Position numbers and translations under genes: made by a program
In this document: in pieces, positions 63,455 to 64,000 of the stretch
How the letters are laid out: the number at the start of each line of letters is the position of its first letter
Position numbering within the stretch: position 1 is the first letter of the stretch
From: Oribacterium sp. P6A1
GTDB taxonomy: Bacteria > Bacillota > Clostridia > Lachnospirales > Lachnospiraceae
Direction of reading: 5' to 3'
Assembly (NCBI RefSeq): GCF_000702885.1
Contig: NZ_JNKO01000005.1
Span: 124,001 to 188,000 of the forward strand
Length of the DNA: 64,000 bases
Notes under the pieces: generated by a model
What the model saw: the letters and a program-made list of their open reading frames with translations, nothing else
What the model was told of the DNA's origin: nothing
The model's database searches: none

Positions 63455-64000
63455 TTAACTTTCTGCCTTGGTATTCAGCACGTCTCTGTCTATTCTTTTC
63501 TTCTTTGGCGCGCTGTTTTCTTCACTGTTCATGGAGAAGTAAACAAACAGGCAAAGTATCGCGCAGACTATAAAAAGAACTACCGAAAGCGCACCGGCCA
63601 TGCCGTAATTCCTGCTGAACAGATGCTTATTCAGATACATAATCATGGTCATGGAAGTTCTGTCGGGTCCTCCGGTTCCGTCTGTAAGAATCTGAGGAAC
63701 ATCAAACATCTGAAGACCACCGATCATGGAAGTGATGAACACATACACAAGAATAGGTTTTATGTTTGGCAGTGTGATATGGAAAAATGTCTGCTTATGA
63801 TTACAGCCATCAAGCTCCGCAGCCTCAAAGAGTGAAGGATTGATGCCCATGACCGCAGCCATAAGAATGATGGTAGTGTTTCCGAACCACATGAGGAAGT
63901 TCATGGATGCTATAAGTCCTCTGGTTCCCCATACCTCAGAAAGAAAACGGTATGGCTTTGAAAGAATTCCCGAATCCACAAGAAAAGAATTGACCGGTCC
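63455..64000 (-). CDS. Carbohydrate ABC importer permease (MalF-type), 5' end outside window
   Basis: The last 182 codons or so are visible and the frame stays open to the window edge (GPVNSFLVDSG at the cut). Six-helix permease fold with EAA loop AAELDGCNHKQTFFHITLPNI. First permease of the importer; its binding protein and the start lie beyond the window. A GTG at 63979 is inside the gene and not the start. Confidence 0.92.
   Translation of the reverse strand, partial: GPVNSFLVDSGILSKPYRFLSEVWGTRGLIASMNFLMWFGNTTIILMAAVMGINPSLFEAAELDGCNHKQTFFHITLPNIKPILVYVFITSMIGGLQMFDVPQILTDGTGGPDRTSMTMIMYLNKHLFSRNYGMAGALSVVLFIVCAILCLFVYFSMNSEENSAPKKKRIDRDVLNTKAES

Noticed and set aside
1-64000. tRNA, rRNA, CRISPR arrays, T-box or known riboswitches
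   Set aside because: I looked for tRNA T-loop and acceptor signals, regularly spaced repeats, T-box and TPP/SAM core motifs, and found none that held up.
1-64000. Prophage or complete insertion sequence
   Set aside because: No integrase, transposase or phage structural gene was seen; the repeats are short and non-coding.

Overview
This window looks like a chromosomal segment from an anaerobic, Gram-positive-type gut or rumen bacterium of the Lachnospiraceae (Butyrivibrio-like is my best guess). The basis is moderate-to-low GC, lipoprotein-anchored solute-binding proteins, many MalFG-type sugar importers, YesM/AraC and LytTR two-component systems, and an iron alcohol dehydrogenase behind a Rex-like site. 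Nearly every gene is on the minus strand. Only one response regulator/kinase pair (about 16.2-17.9 kb) and one small secreted protein (56.3-56.9 kb) read forward. I saw no rRNA, tRNA, CRISPR array, intact insertion sequence or prophage.

Layout. 0-3 kb: heterodimeric ABC exporter pair, one half cut by the window edge. 3.5-6.4 kb: two-component operon with an internally deleted response regulator, plus a Gfo/Idh/MocA oxidoreductase. 6.6-11.6 kb: secreted tannase-like esterase, GH32 fructosidase, MATE exporter. 11.8-17.9 kb: RND pump and adaptor, divergent from an OmpR-type system across an intergenic region with 10/11-bp spaced repeats. 18.1-27.8 kb: FbpABC-like importer whose ATPase carries a large insertion, followed by a second binding protein, a YesM-type kinase and an AraC-type regulator that probably sense its substrate, and an ECF S-component. 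27.9-34.5 kb: a run that looks like a lipid pathway (DgkA-like, CarS-like, UbiA-like, rifampin-phosphotransferase-like dikinase, GNAT, alpha/beta hydrolase). 34.6-39.6 kb: MazEF, YjdF, a broken hydrolase, DUF3795, an esterase and several small flavoproteins. 39.8-44.8 kb: L,D-transpeptidase, LytTR regulator, solute-binding lipoprotein and 7TM-type kinase, bracketed by a 63-bp inverted repeat pair. 45.5-49.4 kb: compact operon of a zinc-ribbon kinase-like protein, a VWA protein, a divergent adenylosuccinate-synthetase paralogue and, after a gap, an unknown protein. 49.7-51.7 kb: iron alcohol dehydrogenase and a TetR-like regulator. 51.9-56.2 kb: SbcCD. 56.3-61.1 kb: small secreted protein, CapA-like protein, PepD dipeptidase, DUF819 membrane protein. 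61.5-64 kb: cytosolic GH5 glycosidase co-transcribed with a MalFG-type importer, cut by the window edge.

The two strongest candidates for undescribed biology are the kinase-like/VWA/PurA-like operon (45.5-49.4 kb) and the lipid-type cluster (27.9-34.5 kb). Also unusual are the interspersed palindromic repeat families between genes, one of which supplies the end of the RND pump gene, and two genes that have lost their middles in frame while keeping both ends.
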